21,073 nucleotides of DNA from the NCBI GenBank assembly GCA_021786915.1, contig JAJYMP010000739.1, positions 1-21,073 of the forward strand, written 5' to 3'. Every line of letters begins with the position of its first letter. Positions within the stretch are counted from its first letter, which is position 1. Position numbers and translations under genes: made by a program. Under the pieces are notes generated by a model. The model worked only from the letters and a program-made list of their open reading frames with translations. It was not told where the DNA came from and did no database searches. This DNA is from Chloroflexota bacterium. Lineage in GTDB: Bacteria; Chloroflexota; Limnocylindria; Limnocylindrales; CSP1-4. Below are positions 7,690 through 15,442 of the stretch, piece after piece.

Positions 7690-7857
7690 ATGCTCTGGCT
7701 GTTGATCATCCTCGTGGTCGTTCTGCTGCTCGCCGGCGGCGGCGGCTACCGCTACCGAACCACCTACCCGGGCTACTACAACGGCGGCGTCGGGATCCTG
7801 GGCCTGCTCGTGATCCTGTTCCTCGTCCTGTGGCTGCTCGGTGCGATCCGCGTCTAG
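7690..7857 (+). CDS. small two-helix membrane protein, DUF3309-like
   Basis: A 55-residue protein with two hydrophobic segments (about residues 2-15 and 34-52) flanking a short Gly/Tyr/Arg-rich loop (GGGGYRYRTTYPGYYNGG). The hydrophobic/Tyr-Gly-loop/hydrophobic layout and length match the DUF3309 family of tiny bacterial membrane proteins, whose function is unknown. An excellent AGGAGG site six bases upstream argues strongly that it is translated. It stands alone between the glycosyltransferase operon (142 bp upstream) and a decayed region downstream, so context gives no functional clue. Confidence 0.8.
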   Translation: MLWLLIILVVVLLLAGGGGYRYRTTYPGYYNGGVGILGLLVILFLVLWLLGAIRV

Positions 7858-7861
7858 GGCG

Positions 7862-8238
7862 GCGGTTCGGTGAAGGCGACAGCGTCAGGAAGCGCGACCG
7901 AGCCGAAGTCGTCATCGACACCGGCCACGGCACCACGACCTTCGCCGTCACGGCCTGGAGGGCCGGCGCCTCGAGATCTCGACCGCCCGCGGCGTGGTCG
8001 AGGTGGCCGACGGTCGCGAACCGGTCTTCGACGACGAGGTGCGCCGGGTCGTGCTCGTCCTCGACCGCGCGCTCGCCCGGGAACGACTCGCCTCCGCGAT
8101 CCTCGACCTGCGGCCGCCCGCGCCCACGACACGGCTGCGCTCGAGGGCTAGGTCGCCGAGGTGGCCGCCGCGCTCGGCTGGTCCCTCCGGGCCGAGCGCG
8201 GCGCCTCCGTCAAGGTCCTCACCATCGGCGTCGCCTGA
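7862..8238 (+). pseudogene. decayed hypothetical gene with two frameshifts and an internal stop
   Basis: Coding character, judged by G/C at third positions, passes through all three frames in turn. Frame 3 from about 7880 to 7955 reads RAEVVIDTGHGTTTFAVTA. Frame 2 from about 7965 to 8120 reads RRLEISTARGVVEVADGR and then EPVFDDEVRRVVLVLDRALA and ERLASAILDLR. Frame 1 from about 8120 reads AHDTAALEG, a TAG at 8149-8151, then VAEVAAALGWSLRAERGASV and KVLTIGVA with a TGA at 8236-8238. Each change equals loss of one base. The reconstructed protein would be about 115-120 residues, mixed alpha/beta, with no family I recognise. The original start is unclear (GTG at 7870 is one option). Sequencing error is an alternative, but the internal stop favours real decay. 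Confidence 0.55.
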
Positions 8239-8242
8239 CGGC

Positions 8243-8556
8243 CTACGGGGCGGCCTGGGCCGCCTGTTCCACCCCGCGGATCAGGGCTTGCGCCCGGGCC
8301 GCGAGGGACTGCGCCTCGTGCTGCGAGATCGTCGCACCGGCGAAGTCAGCGCCGTTGAGCGCCGCCTTGATCTGCCGGGCCAGCGCGTCGCGCTGCGCCG
8401 TCCAGGCGGTGATCTCGGACTCGAGCCGCGTGTCGGTCGAGTCGTCGCCCGCAGGCCGAGCAGCGTCAGCATCGTCGGCCGGAGCTCGGTGTGGTCGGAC
8501 CACGTGGTCATGTCCACGCCCTTGTTCGTCACGCCCGGGGGCCCGCGACCAGGGCT
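8243..8556 (-). pseudogene. C-terminal remnant of a phosphoesterase/alkaline-phosphatase-superfamily gene
   Basis: Read leftward, one frame gives VTNKGVDMTTWSDHTELRPT and then MLTLLGLR. After a one-base slip at about 8447 a second frame gives DDSTDTRLESEITAWTAQRD, ALARQIKAALNGADFAGATI and SQHEAQSLAARAQALIRGVE, with a TAG at 8243-8245. 'TTWSDHTELRPTMLTLLGLRDD' resembles the end of the catalytic domain in alkaline-phosphatase-superfamily secreted proteins, where D and H ligate metal. The coiled helical tail with 'TAQRDALAxQIKxAL' resembles their C-terminus. From memory, those proteins carry several dozen residues between the two parts, so an internal deletion may accompany the frameshift. Nothing recognisable remains upstream of about 8556, so only the 3' end survives. 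It ends 4 bp from the stop of the facing pseudogene. Confidence 0.6.
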
Positions 8557-8561
8557 ACAAT
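8556..8561 (+). promoter_or_regulatory. candidate -10 box (TACAAT), leaderless start
   Basis: TACAAT ends nine bases before the GTG at 8570. At that spacing transcription would begin at or next to the start codon, which fits a leaderless mRNA and explains the missing Shine-Dalgarno site. No convincing -35 element is present at 16-18 bp. Confidence 0.4.
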
Positions 8562-8569
8562 CTCGGCTC

Positions 8570-9028
8570 GTGCAGCGCCTTCAGGTCCCGAAGAACCACC
8601 TGATGCTCATCGCCGGGCTCGTCTGGTGCCTGGCGGGGGTGATGGTCTGCCTCGTCGGGCTGCCGCTGCTGTTCCGGCTCGACCCCCTGGACCCTGCGCT
8701 GCTCCCCCTGGCGCTGGTCATCTTCGTCGTGTTCTACGTGTTCGTCTTCTCCCGCCTGGTCCGCAAGCACACGTACCGCGTCCGCGCCCGGACCGAGGAC
8801 CGGCTCCCCTTCTGGCACTTCTTCAACGCCTCGTCGTGGGCGGTGATGGCCGTGATGATGGGCGGCGGGATGACGCTCCGGCTCTCGCACGCCGTCCCCG
8901 ACTGGTTCATCGCGTTCTTCTACAGCGGCCTGGGCGTGGCGCTGTTCCTGTGCGGCCTGCGGTTCGTCGGCGTGTTCGCGCGCAAGGACGTGCTGGCGCT
9001 GGGGCCCGAGCGAGCCCGCGCCGACTGA
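8570..9028 (+). CDS. four-helix membrane protein of unknown function
   Basis: A 152-residue integral membrane protein starting at GTG (VQRLQVPKNHLM). Four hydrophobic segments are visible: LMLIAGLVWCLAGVMVCLVG, LALVIFVVFYVFVF, a third around ASSWAVMAVMMGGGM, and FIAFFYSGLGVALFLCGLRF. A basic loop lies between helices two and three (RLVRKHTYRVRARTEDRLPF). I do not recognise a family, and no catalytic motif stands out. The frame stays open far upstream through the decayed region, but composition becomes protein-like only at this GTG; ATG 8600 is an alternative that would shorten it by ten residues. It appears monocistronic and converges with the decarboxylase gene, 42 bp apart. Confidence 0.75.
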   Translation: MQRLQVPKNHLMLIAGLVWCLAGVMVCLVGLPLLFRLDPLDPALLPLALVIFVVFYVFVFSRLVRKHTYRVRARTEDRLPFWHFFNASSWAVMAVMMGGGMTLRLSHAVPDWFIAFFYSGLGVALFLCGLRFVGVFARKDVLALGPERARAD

Positions 9029-9070
9029 CCGCGGCACTCAGCGGCGGTGCACTCCGCGCCGGCGGGCGCG

Positions 9071-10564
9071 TCAGGTTCCAGTGAGCTCGTCGCCGAACCG
9101 GACGACAGCGTCGACGAGCTCGTCCACCTCCCGCTCGGTCGTGCGCGGGTTGATGAAGCACGGCCGGATCGCGAAGCGCCCGCCGACGATGGTGCTCGAC
9201 GGCGCGACTGTCGTCTCGCGGCGGAGGCGGTCGAGGATGGCGCGGTTGAGCTCGTCCGCGTCGGCGCCGGGCCCTGGCCGGTAGCGGTAGCAGACGACCG
9301 AGAGCTGGGGCTCCATGAGCAGCTCCAGGCGCGGGTGCTGGCGAGCCCGCTCCGCCACGGCGCGCGCGAACGCCACGTGCCGGTCCACGCGCGCGACGAC
9401 GCCCGCCCGGCCGATCTCGCGCAGCACCGCCCAGACAGCCACGCCGCGGGGCGGGGCCGAGAGCTCGAGCGACTGGTCGGCCCAGCGCCCGCCCATCTGG
9501 TCGAACTGCGAGCCCGGCTCCTCGTGCTCCTCACTGAACGAGCCCTCGAGGTACGCCGCGTCGCCCTCCGCGAAGGCCCTCGTGAGCACGCCCTCGTCAC
9601 GGACGAAGGTGGCCCCGATGCCGACCCCGGTGGCGAGCCACTTGTGCGGGTCCACGATCCAGGAATCCGCCTCGTCGAGGCCTGCGAACAGCGGCCGGAG
9701 CCCGGGCGAGGCGTTGGCGACCAGCCCGTACGCGCCGTCCACGTGGAGCCACGCGCCGTGCCGCCGGGCGATGGCGGCCAGGCGATCGATGCGGTCCACG
9801 GAGCCGGTGTCGGTGGCGCCCGCGCACGCGACGACCGCGATCGGGAGGATCCCGGCCCGGGCGTCGGCAGCGAGCGCCGCCTCCAGCTCGTCCTCGCGCG
9901 CCCGTCCGTCAGCGTCCACGGGGATGGGCACCACCGCTCGTCGGCCCAGCCCCAGCACCGCCGCGGCCCGGTGCACGGTCCGGTGCGCGAGCGCCGACGC
10001 GTAGATGCGACCGGGTGCGCCCTCGAGCGTCCCCTCCTCGGCCACGTCCCGGCCGCGCCCCTCGTACGCGGCCTGGCGCGCGGCCCCGAGCGCGATGAGG
10101 TTGGCCGTGGAGCCGCCGCTCGAGTACACCCCGGTGACGCCGTCAGGGAGGCCGCACAGGTCGGCCAGCCAGCGCAGGCTGGTGTGCTCGATGGCGTTGA
10201 ACGCGTGGAGCGTGTAGCGCTGGCCGCCGGCGACCGCGGTGGCGGCGAGGGCGGCGGCACCGGCGGTGGTGGCGCCGGTGGTGATGAAGGCGACGAAGCC
10301 GGGCGCGCTGACCCGGCTCCCCTGGCGAACGACGGCGGAGAGTTCGTCAACGGTCGCATCGAGCCCGGCCCCGCGCTCCGGAAGGCGGCCCTGGCCGGGG
10401 TCGTCGGGCGCCGCGCGGTAGGGCGGGAACGGCCCGGACGCGTGGCCTGCCGCGAACGCGTCGAGGGCCGGGGCGAGTCGCGCGAGCGCCTCCCCGAACC
10501 TGGCGATCTCGGCGGGCTCGGGCGGAATGGCGGCCGCGGGAGCGGCGTCAGGACGCGGGATCAT
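9071..10564 (-). CDS. PLP-dependent group II amino acid decarboxylase
   Basis: A 497-residue enzyme of the aromatic-L-amino-acid/glutamate/diaminobutyrate decarboxylase family (fold type I, cytoplasmic), which releases CO2 from an amino acid to make an amine. Family landmarks are in order: an N-terminal lid region with FVAFITTGAT, VTGVYSSGGSTANLIAL (the phosphate-binding GGSxAN segment), AHRTVHRAA, VDADGRAREDELEAAL, ACAGATDTGSVDRID, HVDGAYG with Asp276 for the pyridine nitrogen, and VDPHKWLATG with Lys308 for the Schiff base. The C-terminal small domain ends with FAIRPCFINPRTTEREVDEL. Length is normal. The substrate cannot be read from sequence alone. The ATG at 10564 has GGAGA about eight bases upstream; extension to 10888 would only add low-complexity residues. 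It is transcribed divergently from an ornithine-aminotransferase-like gene. Confidence 0.9.
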   Translation of the reverse strand: MIPRPDAAPAAAIPPEPAEIARFGEALARLAPALDAFAAGHASGPFPPYRAAPDDPGQGRLPERGAGLDATVDELSAVVRQGSRVSAPGFVAFITTGATTAGAAALAATAVAGGQRYTLHAFNAIEHTSLRWLADLCGLPDGVTGVYSSGGSTANLIALGAARQAAYEGRGRDVAEEGTLEGAPGRIYASALAHRTVHRAAAVLGLGRRAVVPIPVDADGRAREDELEAALAADARAGILPIAVVACAGATDTGSVDRIDRLAAIARRHGAWLHVDGAYGLVANASPGLRPLFAGLDEADSWIVDPHKWLATGVGIGATFVRDEGVLTRAFAEGDAAYLEGSFSEEHEEPGSQFDQMGGRWADQSLELSAPPRGVAVWAVLREIGRAGVVARVDRHVAFARAVAERARQHPRLELLMEPQLSVVCYRYRPGPGADADELNRAILDRLRRETTVAPSSTIVGGRFAIRPCFINPRTTEREVDELVDAVVRFGDELTGT

Positions 10565-10802
10565 CGAGCGGTCTCCGTGGGCGACGGCGAGTGCCACAGT
10601 CTGACGCCTGCCCGCCGGTCGCGCCACCGACAACCGCGTGCCGGTCTGGCGCCGCAGCCGCAGCAGCGCCGACGGCTGCGTGCGCGAACCGCGCGGCTGC
10701 GGCGGAGCAGGACGCCGACGTGCGCGCGCGAACCGCACGGGGGCGCCGGACATGCAACCATCGAGGGCGGAGCGGAGCCGGCACACTGCGAGGCGGACGA
10801 CG
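10565..10802. promoter_or_regulatory. divergent regulatory region with two 13-bp dyads
   Basis: This spacer separates the start codons of two PLP enzymes. It holds GCGCGAACCGCGC at 10682-10694, a perfect dyad with 5-bp arms and a 3-base centre, and a near copy GCGCGAACCGCAC at 10726-10738. The copies share the first 11 bases and lie 44 bp apart. Such paired dyads between divergent genes are typical operator layouts. Clear -35/-10 boxes were not found. Chance is possible in DNA this GC-rich. Confidence 0.4.
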
Positions 10803-12032
10803 ATGACAACCAAGGCGGTGGACCTCGGCGAGGCGACGGGGCGGTCGGCCTCCGCCATCGCGCAGGTGGATGCCCACGCGGCGCACAACTACCACCCGCT
10901 GCCCGTGGTGCTCGCCCGGGGCGAGGGCGCCTGGGTCTGGGACGTCGACGGCTGTCGCTACCTCGATCTGCTCGCCGGCTACAGCGCGCTCAACTTCGGG
11001 CACCTCCACCCGCGCCTCGTCGCTGCCGCCGACGCCCAGCTGCACCGTCTGACGCTGACCAGCCGCGCGTTCCACAACGACCTGCTCGGCACCTTCGCCG
11101 AGGAGCTCGCGGCGCTGTGCGGCATGGACATGGTCCTGCCGATGAACACCGGCGCCGAGGCGGTCGAGACCGCGATCAAGATGGCCCGCAAGTGGGGCTA
11201 CGAGCGCAAGGGCGTCCCCGAGGGGCGCGCGAAGATCGTGGTCATGGGCGGCAACTTCCACGGCCGCACCACGACCATCGTCGGCTTCTCGGACGACGCG
11301 GCGGCCCGCGACGGGTTCGGGCCCTTCACGCCCGGCTTCGTGCGCGTGCCCTACGGGGACGCGGCGGCGCTGGCCGATGCCATCGACGGGGAGACGGTCG
11401 CGGTGCTCCTCGAGCCGATCCAGGGCGAGGGCGGCGTGGTCATCCCGCCCGGCGGCTACCTGCGCGCCGTGCGGGCGATGTGCACCGAGCACGGCGTGCT
11501 GATGCTGGCTGACGAGATCCAGTCGGGGCTCGGCCGGACCGGCGAGACCTTCGCCTGCGACCACGAGGGCGTGGTCCCTGACGCGTACATCCTGGGCAAG
11601 GCGCTCGGCGGGGGCATCCTCCCGGTGTCGGCCGTGGTGGCAGATCGCGACGTGATGGGCGTGTTCCGGCCCGGCGAGCACGGCAGCACCTTCGGCGGCA
11701 ATCCCCTCGCCTGCGCGATGGGCATCGAGGTGGTCCGGATGCTGGGCACCGGCGAGTTCCAGGCACGGGCGCGCGAGTTGGGCGAGGTCCTGCGCCAGCG
11801 CCTCGCGGACCTTCCTGCGAGCCGGGTCGCCGGGTTCCGCGCCCGCGGGCTCTGGGCTGGGGTGGACGTCGTGGGCCGGACCGGCCGCGACGTGTGCGAG
11901 GGCCTGCTCCTGCGAGGCGTGCTGGCGAAGGACACGCACGGCAGCACCATCCGGCTCGCCCCGCCGCTCGTGATCGAGCGCGCCGACCTCGTGTGGGCGC
12001 TCGACCAGCTGGCCGAGGAGCTCGGCTCCTAG
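10803..12032 (+). CDS. rocD: class III aminotransferase, probably ornithine aminotransferase
   Basis: A 409-residue PLP enzyme that should move the delta-amino group of ornithine to 2-oxoglutarate, giving glutamate semialdehyde for proline or glutamate synthesis. Ornithine-aminotransferase traits are NYHPLPVVLARGEG at the N-terminus, YSALNFGHLHP, MNTGAEAVETAIKMARKWGY, GNFHGRTTTIVGFS, EPIQGEGGVVIPP, LADEIQSGLGRTG with Asp237 for the pyridine nitrogen, GKALGGGILPVSAVV with Lys266 for the Schiff base, HGSTFGGNPLACAM, and the closing THGSTIRLAPPLVI. Length is typical. The ATG at 10803 is preceded by GAGG about nine bases upstream. Other class III substrates (acetylornithine, diaminobutyrate) are possible but fit the NYHPLP/TTIVGFS pattern less well. 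It is divergent from the decarboxylase at 9071-10564. Confidence 0.85.
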   Translation: MTTKAVDLGEATGRSASAIAQVDAHAAHNYHPLPVVLARGEGAWVWDVDGCRYLDLLAGYSALNFGHLHPRLVAAADAQLHRLTLTSRAFHNDLLGTFAEELAALCGMDMVLPMNTGAEAVETAIKMARKWGYERKGVPEGRAKIVVMGGNFHGRTTTIVGFSDDAAARDGFGPFTPGFVRVPYGDAAALADAIDGETVAVLLEPIQGEGGVVIPPGGYLRAVRAMCTEHGVLMLADEIQSGLGRTGETFACDHEGVVPDAYILGKALGGGILPVSAVVADRDVMGVFRPGEHGSTFGGNPLACAMGIEVVRMLGTGEFQARARELGEVLRQRLADLPASRVAGFRARGLWAGVDVVGRTGRDVCEGLLLRGVLAKDTHGSTIRLAPPLVIERADLVWALDQLAEELGS

Positions 12033-12196
12033 GCGTCAGCACGTGAGGCCGGGCGCGGCGGGCTGGGCCGTCCGGTGCAGGCCTCGGCCGACGTCGTCGC
12101 CGGTACCTTCGGCAGGGTCGCGTTCCGGCCCCCGATGCTGCATCATTCGCGCGTTCGCGCTCGAGCCCGCGCCACGGCTCACCGCCCCGGACCACG

Positions 12197-14101
12197 TTGA
12201 CCGACACGCCCGCCCTGATCGACCCTAGCGGACCGGTAGGCATCGGCATGGGCGATGCCGCGCCGACGGCTGAGGCGGCCGTGGCCGTGCTCCCCTCCCC
12301 CGCCGCGCCCCGCCATCGGGGGCGCCGGCTCGTGCTCTTCCTCGCGTCGTTCGTCCTCGGCCTCGCCGCCGTCCTGGCCGTGACCGGCGCCGGGCTCGCT
12401 GCCTGGGATTCGGGCTACGAGGCGCGCGTCCTGCCGGGCGTGCACGTCGGCGGGGTTGACCTCTCGGGCCTCGACCGGAGCGGGGCCGCGGCAGCGCTCC
12501 GGGCGGCGTTCCCCTACGACCAGGGGCAGCTCGTGCTGCGCGCACCGAGCGGCGACATCACGGTGCCGTTCAGCGCCCTCGGCCGCCACGCCGAGGTGGA
12601 CGAGCTGGTCGACGAGGCCCTCGCCTCGGCCCGCGGCGGCGACCTCGCCACGCGCGTGGTGAGCGAGGTGGGCCAGGCGATCCACGGCGTGACGCTCGCG
12701 CCACGCGTCGGCCTCGACCGGCAGGCCCTGGGCGATGCGATCCGGGCGGCGCTCGCGCCGCTGCGCTCGAGCCCCGTCGACGCCACGATCGCGATGACCG
12801 CGAGCGGACCGGTCACGACCGCAGCCCGCGACGGGACCGCGGTGGACCCCGAGCCGGTCATCGCCGCTGCGCTCGCCGCGGTCAGCTCCACGGCCGCGCC
12901 ATCCGTCGTCGTGGTGCCGGTGACCACGACCCCCGTGCCGCCGACCGTCTCCGACACGGCCGTCAGCACGGCGTCCGCCCTCGCCGAGCAGGCCATCGGC
13001 CCGATCACCGTCGCCTTCGGCAAGAAGACGTGGACGATCAAGGAGGCCACCGTCCGCACGTGGGTCGGGTTCGGGACGGCCTCGGACGGCTCGATCCGGC
13101 CCACGGTGGACGCCACGAAGATCCCGGCCTCGCTCAAGGGCGTCGCGAAGACCGTCCTCAAACCCGCCACGTCCGCGGTCTTCCTCCGCGCGAAGGGCGG
13201 CAGGATCGTCGGTGTGGCGGCGTCGTCCGACGGGCGCAGGCTGGACGTGGCGGCCACCTCAAGCCGCATCGCGTCGGCCATCCTCGGGCGCATGTTCGGG
13301 GGCACGGCCACGCCGGTGAAGGTGGCCACGGCCCCGCTGCCTCCCAAGCTCACCACGGAGCAGGCGAAGCTCAAGGCGCCGGTCCTCACCCTCCTCGGCA
13401 CCTGGACCACGTGGTTCCCGATCAACGACCACAACTACTTCGGCGCGAACATCTGGCTCCCGGCCCAGATGATCAACGGCACCGTGGTCGCCCCCGGCGG
13501 CACCTTCGACTGGTGGAACGCGATCGGCGACGTGACCACCGCCCGCGGCTTCGGGCCCGGCGGCGTCATCAAGGGCAACCACACCGACCCGACCGGCGCG
13601 ATGGGCGGCGGGATGTGCTCGAGCTCCACCACGCTGTTCAACGCGGCGCTCCGGGCGGGCCTCCAGATGGGCGCCCGGGGGAACCACCGCTACTACATCA
13701 ACCGTTACCCGCTTGGGCTCGACGCCACGGTCTGGAAGATCGGCAGCGCGGTGCAGGACATGTCGTTCACCAACGACACCGCCCACTCGATCCTGATCCT
13801 GGGCATCAAGACGCGCTCGGGCGGCACCGGCTATGTCACCTACCAGATCTGGGGCATCCCCGACGGCCGGACGGTCTCGCTCTCGGGGCCGATGGTGACC
13901 AACGTCATCCAGGCGACGACCGACACGGTCTACGTGGACACCCTGCCCCACGGCGTCAGGCAGCAGACCGAGTACCCGTCGAACCAGATGGACGTCGCGG
14001 TGAGCCGAGTGGTCCGCGACAAGGGCGGCCACGTCATCCACTACGAGGTCTGGCGCTCCCACTACGTGCTCTGGAACGGGATCATCCAGGTCGGCAAGTA
14101 G
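12197..14101 (+). CDS. VanW family protein with peptidoglycan-binding-like domains
   Basis: A 634-residue membrane-anchored extracytoplasmic protein. A short cytoplasmic tail is followed by one helix (about residues 45-70, LVLFLASFVLGLAAVLAVTGAGLAAW split by a few small residues). Two YoaR/PG_binding_4-like regions follow: VLPGVHVGGVDLSGLDRSGA to about 200, and a second around 265-390 with SSDGRRLDVAATSSRIAS. The VanW domain spans about 410-560, with NGTVVAPGGTFDWWNAIG, GGGMCSSSTTLFNAALRAGL with Cys474, and NRYPLGLDATVW. The tail resembles a G5-like or linker segment (VYVDTLPHGVRQQTEYPSNQ). VanW proteins are wall-associated with unproven biochemistry; despite the name, no vancomycin-resistance operon is present. 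The TTG start at 12197 is the longest option. ATG 12248, preceded by GGTAGG, is an equally good start that keeps the helix. Confidence 0.85.
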   Translation: MTDTPALIDPSGPVGIGMGDAAPTAEAAVAVLPSPAAPRHRGRRLVLFLASFVLGLAAVLAVTGAGLAAWDSGYEARVLPGVHVGGVDLSGLDRSGAAAALRAAFPYDQGQLVLRAPSGDITVPFSALGRHAEVDELVDEALASARGGDLATRVVSEVGQAIHGVTLAPRVGLDRQALGDAIRAALAPLRSSPVDATIAMTASGPVTTAARDGTAVDPEPVIAAALAAVSSTAAPSVVVVPVTTTPVPPTVSDTAVSTASALAEQAIGPITVAFGKKTWTIKEATVRTWVGFGTASDGSIRPTVDATKIPASLKGVAKTVLKPATSAVFLRAKGGRIVGVAASSDGRRLDVAATSSRIASAILGRMFGGTATPVKVATAPLPPKLTTEQAKLKAPVLTLLGTWTTWFPINDHNYFGANIWLPAQMINGTVVAPGGTFDWWNAIGDVTTARGFGPGGVIKGNHTDPTGAMGGGMCSSSTTLFNAALRAGLQMGARGNHRYYINRYPLGLDATVWKIGSAVQDMSFTNDTAHSILILGIKTRSGGTGYVTYQIWGIPDGRTVSLSGPMVTNVIQATTDTVYVDTLPHGVRQQTEYPSNQMDVAVSRVVRDKGGHVIHYEVWRSHYVLWNGIIQVGK

Positions 14102-14114
14102 CCCGGGGCGGCGA

Positions 14115-14137
14115 GCGGCGGCCTCCATCGCCGCCGC
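14115..14137 (+). terminator. GC hairpin after the VanW gene
   Basis: A 7-bp perfect stem (GCGGCGG at 14115-14121 with CCGCCGC at 14131-14137) and a 9-base loop lie 14 bases after the VanW stop. No U-run follows, so intrinsic termination is uncertain. Confidence 0.3.
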
Positions 14138-14377
14138 AGCCGCGCTCGACGCTCAGGCTCGAGAGCACCGCCCGACGGCATGCAGGCACCCGCCGGCGAC
14201 GCGTGTCGACCTCGGCGGCCTCGCCCGCGAAGGCGGAGGTAGTACCAACAGTCCCGCCGGACGGTCCAATGGACCCCTTCCCGGGCGGCGGCACACGACC
14301 GACGCTTCCCTTACAGAACGCCGAGCCGGTGCCGCCCTGAGCACCGGTCGTGGCGCCGATCCAGGGGGGCTCCGATC

Positions 14378-15442
14378 ATGCGCCGCCGCACGATCGCCAT
14401 TCTCCGCCGCCCGATGCTCGCCACGGCATTCGCCCTGGGCGTGATGGCGCTGCCGCTGCCGCTCCTGCACGCGGCAGCGCAGGCCGCGGACCCGACCCCC
14501 GGCGCGAGCGCGACGACCACGGCCGGTCCCTCCCAGACGCCGGACCCCTCGGTGTCGCCGGGACCCACAGCCACGCCCAGCCCGAGCCCGTCGGTGACGC
14601 CGGGCCCGACCGGGACGTCGACGCCGCCGCCCACGCCCGCGCCAACCGGCTCCCCCACCCCGAGCGACTCGCCCACGCCGTCACCCACGCCCGCGCCCAC
14701 GCCCACGGCGTCCCCAACGCCGACGCCGTCCACGCCCGTCTCGCTGAACCTCTACGTCACGCGCATGTTCCGGTACCAGGACCCCAACTACACGGCCTGC
14801 ACCGCCGCCTCGACGATGGACATGCTCAACTTCATCGCCGCGACGCACAGCGGCGGAGTGGATTTCCGCTGGCGCGTGAACGTGACGAGCCCGATGCGCG
14901 ACGCGATCCTGCGCTTCGAGCGCGCGCACGACACGCTCGCCCGGACCGCCCGCGGCAGCGACCCCCACGGCTGGCGGAACGCCCTCAACTACTACGGCTG
15001 GGGCAGCGCGACCCTGAACTTCGCCCGGCAGGTCTACGTCGACCGCGCGTACTCGTCCTACGGGGACGCCATCAGGGATGCCGTTCGCCAGCTGGCCCTG
15101 ACCCGAAAGCCGATCGGGATGCTGGGCTGGGCCGGCAAGCACGCGCAGATGATCACGGGCTACTACGGGCTCCACGGCGACCCGTTGGCCAAGAATGCGG
15201 ACGGGTCCTGGACCAACCAGTTCTCCGTGGACGGCCTCTACGTGACGGACCCGCTGCGCAGCGACGGCTTCCTCAACCGCCTGGTGCCGTACATGACGCT
15301 CGCCAAGACCGCCAACTACCGACTCCGGTTCCGGCGGTACCTCCAGAACGACAGCCCCTATGACGACCCGTACACCCCGGGCCACCGCGCGTCGCGCGGT
15401 GAGTGGCACGGCAAGTTCGTGCTGATCCTGCCCGTCCGCTGA
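14378..15442 (+). CDS. secreted C39-like cysteine peptidase-fold protein with Pro/Thr/Ser linker
   Basis: A 354-residue exported protein. A signal peptide ([12 protein letters not shown], then a hydrophobic core, cleavage after AQA near residue 36) is followed by about 80 residues of Pro/Thr/Ser/Ala (38-120), the sort of linker that spans or decorates a wall. The C-terminal domain starts near residue 125. It has [15 protein letters not shown] with Cys141 at the start of a helix and [12 protein letters not shown] with His255 opening a strand, the Cys/His arrangement of papain-like C39-type domains. The third catalytic residue was not identified with confidence, so the protein may be a peptidase or an inactive binding domain. 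There is no GG-leader transporter nearby. Ribosome site AGGGGGG lies eight bases before the ATG. It follows the VanW gene by 276 bp on the same strand. Its stop abuts that of the MFS gene. Confidence 0.75.
   Translation: MRRRTIAILRRPMLATAFALGVMALPLPLLHAAAQAADPTPGASATTTAGPSQTPDPSVSPGPTATPSPSPSVTPGPTGTSTPPPTPAPTGSPTPSDSPTPSPTPAPTPTASPTPTPSTPVSLNLYVTRMFRYQDPNYTACTAASTMDMLNFIAATHSGGVDFRWRVNVTSPMRDAILRFERAHDTLARTARGSDPHGWRNALNYYGWGSATLNFARQVYVDRAYSSYGDAIRDAVRQLALTRKPIGMLGWAGKHAQMITGYYGLHGDPLAKNADGSWTNQFSVDGLYVTDPLRSDGFLNRLVPYMTLAKTANYRLRFRRYLQNDSPYDDPYTPGHRASRGEWHGKFVLILPVR

Noticed and set aside
9047..11512. 821-codon plus-strand open frame across the decarboxylase and into the aminotransferase
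   Set aside because: It is antisense to one PLP enzyme and out of frame with the other, both of which have complete motif sets.
12197..14101. Vancomycin-resistance function
   Set aside because: The domain is named VanW, but no VanH/A/X/R/S genes are present; the name carries no evidence of resistance.
13030..14340. 436-codon plus-strand frame overlapping the VanW domain
   Set aside because: It is a shifted reading of the VanW gene with His/Arg/Asp-rich sequence and no motif; the VanW frame carries GGGMCSSSTTLFNAAL.
14490..14740. Repetitive DNA resembling a tandem or CRISPR-like array
   Set aside because: The repetition is short, irregular and in phase with codons for Pro/Thr/Ser; it encodes the linker of the secreted protein, and there are no spacers or conserved repeat units.
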